DNA of 34,382 nucleotides from a virus: IMG/VR virus record IMGVR_UViG_3300045738_001664, positions 1 to 34,382 of that record. One strand, 5' to 3'. Each line of letters opens with the position of its first letter. Position 1 is the first letter of the stretch. Under the pieces are notes generated by a model. It worked only from the letters and a program-made list of their open reading frames with translations. It searched no databases and had not been told where the DNA came from. The translations under genes were made by a program, and so were the position numbers. Shown in pieces: positions 32,909-34,382 of the stretch.

Positions 32909-34382
32909 TTAAAAAGATCCCGCATCCGCAGCGGATGGGTTTGTCATCGTATTCCGAGCATTTTCGTTCGTGGATTCTGCACCAGGACTAGGTAGGGTTG
33001 GGTGACCGTGCTGATTGGTAGCTGCTGTCCATAAGTCACCTAGCCTTGCAACCGCCCTGCCTGCAAATTGCCTGCCCATTTCGATTGCTGGCCCGTACAT
33101 CTCCATAAGCTGCTCAAGGCTTTCGTGGGTGTGTATCGCTCCCCCCACATCATCCAGAACCATCACTTGTCCGGGTTTACCAAATTTTTCTACTTCGCTA
33201 AAGTGATCTTCTCCTTGTCCAGCAGCTTTTATTATTGATGCCCCTCCCGCACTCATAAGATCACCAAGCAGGTCTTGGTTTCCTAGTTGCTTCCCAAAGC
33301 CTCTCCTAGCGGCGTTATTATTCTGATCGATAATCTTTTGTCTTTCTCTAGCAATCTGAGCAATAGCACCCTCTTTTTGTTTTTGTAGTTTGCCATATTG
33401 TGCGGTATATAAGTCAAGCTTTACTGTCGTTTTAACACCCCCCGCTCCCACATCAACGCCTATAGAAGTAATTATTGGGCCTTCTGCTTGTAGGGCCGTA
33501 GCCAACGCTATTCCCGTTGGTGCATCTGGAAACACAAAGCCTCCACGCTCACTGAACAAAAGCAGGCTGTTTGAGAAAACGGCTTTCATCTTACCGGCTT
33601 CATTCATCATTTGATAGCCAGCAAAATTCCAAGGAGCCAATTTTTCATCTTTTTGGAATTCAACTTTTCCGCCTATATCTGAGTATTTTATTCTTGCGTC
33701 TGCTGAGGAATCTAGCTGAGAAGCGGATAACCAAGGCCCATAACACCTCTCCCACGACATGAGGGGTATGGCAACCATGCTGGGATACACTGGGGATGGC
33801 TGTATAAACGATAACCCACCTTCTGGGTCGCTCAGTGAAATCCCCTTTAAAACATCTCTTTGTGCGATCTGTGCTTCATTTAACTCATCAAATGTGAAGT
33901 CAATATAATCTTCCGCTTTTCCCGGCCAGAATTTTCCCCCATCCTCGTGGGAACCTATAAGCCCCCGAGCTAGGCCAGCATCCCGAGCGTTGGCGTGGGT
34001 GGAAAACCCCTCATCCCACATCTCCTCTTTGGTGGTGCATATAATTACCTTGTCTTTTAGTTCTGGAAAAGCCGGTTTGTCAAAATCTGGATGCTTTACA
34101 ACATCTGCCGTTAGTATGTTTTCAATCTGTAATGTATTGTACGCCTTCATAGGGCCAGAAGCCCACCTTTGATCAATGGTCGATTTTATTCTCCCCGGTA
34201 CGGTGACCAAAGCATACACATGATTGGAATCTAAATTCTCAATCTGAGTATTGACCATGCGTGACTTCAGGATTTGGTCATAATATCTTACAAAATCCAC
34301 ATGGTGTTTCTCTGTGCCATCCCTTCCTCCGCTCGGCCCAACTGAGAATATTGGCGTAATTCTACGAACCTGAAAAGTAAAT
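32909..34382 (-). CDS. probable virion structural protein (partial at window edge)
   Basis: The frame is open to the end of the window: codons upstream of the first candidate start (a GTG at 34300) continue without a stop to 34381, so the true start lies outside. At least 490 residues are seen. It has SVGPSGG, VYALVTVPGRIKSTIDQRW, then a Gly-rich segment and GGVKTTVKLDLYTAQYGKLQKQ, followed by a charged helix (IAQIARERQKIIDQNNNAARRG). The G-GGVKTT-x-x-L-x-T-x-x-G-x-L-x-K pattern is one I associate with large virion proteins of marine phages. A low-complexity C-terminus (PSPGAESTNENARNTMTNPS) ends it. It leads the visible minus operon; its promoter is beyond the window. Confidence 0.65.
   Translation of the reverse strand, partial: FTFQVRRITPIFSVGPSGGRDGTEKHHVDFVRYYDQILKSRMVNTQIENLDSNHVYALVTVPGRIKSTIDQRWASGPMKAYNTLQIENILTADVVKHPDFDKPAFPELKDKVIICTTKEEMWDEGFSTHANARDAGLARGLIGSHEDGGKFWPGKAEDYIDFTFDELNEAQIAQRDVLKGISLSDPEGGLSFIQPSPVYPSMVAIPLMSWERCYGPWLSASQLDSSADARIKYSDIGGKVEFQKDEKLAPWNFAGYQMMNEAGKMKAVFSNSLLLFSERGGFVFPDAPTGIALATALQAEGPIITSIGVDVGAGGVKTTVKLDLYTAQYGKLQKQKEGAIAQIARERQKIIDQNNNAARRGFGKQLGNQDLLGDLMSAGGASIIKAAGQGEDHFSEVEKFGKPGQVMVLDDVGGAIHTHESLEQLMEMYGPAIEMGRQFAGRAVARLGDLWTAATNQHGHPTLPSPGAESTNENARNTMTNPSAADAGSF

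Overview
The window looks like part of a large double-stranded DNA bacteriophage genome, probably a marine or freshwater metagenomic contig. The genes are tightly packed, often with ATGA or longer overlaps. They fall into two convergent blocks. The plus-strand block (1-27472) carries replication, recombination and a large set of glycan genes. The minus-strand block (27586-34382) carries large proteins of virion type. A strong hairpin terminator lies between them. No tRNA, rRNA, CRISPR array, transposase or integrase was seen. The host cannot be named. A short motif in the exported His-rich protein (1612-1956) recalls secreted proteins of Planctomycetes, which is only a weak hint.

Layout: 129-1956 is a small group of exported or membrane proteins, led by a trypsin-like serine protease with a signal peptide. 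1966-2343 holds a conserved phage-type small protein. 2351-5247 encodes a two-part glycosyltransferase and a UDP-galactopyranose mutase. A consensus-like promoter (5260-5288) then precedes the replication genes: a C-family DNA polymerase III alpha in two separate pieces, with a complete DnaQ-like proofreading exonuclease gene between them, followed by an SSB with its own promoter (9215-9243).

From 9582 to 25624 runs an almost unbroken glycan block: about twelve known or likely glycosyltransferases, two UDP-hexose epimerase-like proteins, a GDP-L-fucose synthase, an FkbM-like methyltransferase, a degenerate nucleotidyltransferase and a degenerate methyltransferase. With the mutase upstream, the phage appears able to shape UDP-galactofuranose, UDP-hexose and GDP-fucose supply. 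This could serve virion glycosylation, DNA decoration or remodelling of the host surface; the sequence does not decide which.

Inside this block sits the most striking feature: a full-length, intact PII nitrogen/carbon signalling protein gene (glnB, 19598-19936). It is richer in G+C than its neighbours and is bracketed by an imperfect direct duplication of the junction it interrupts (19509-19585 and 19936-20026). This is a readable footprint of cargo-gene capture.

The plus block ends with a Vsr/RAP-like endonuclease of homing type, a probable single-strand annealing protein and a zinc-ribbon protein. The minus block contains a protein running off the window edge, a 1447-residue Trp/Tyr-rich protein, a 258-residue protein and a 36-residue single-span membrane protein. 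No stretch above about 130 bases lacks a gene. All assignments come from reading motifs by eye; no database search was run.
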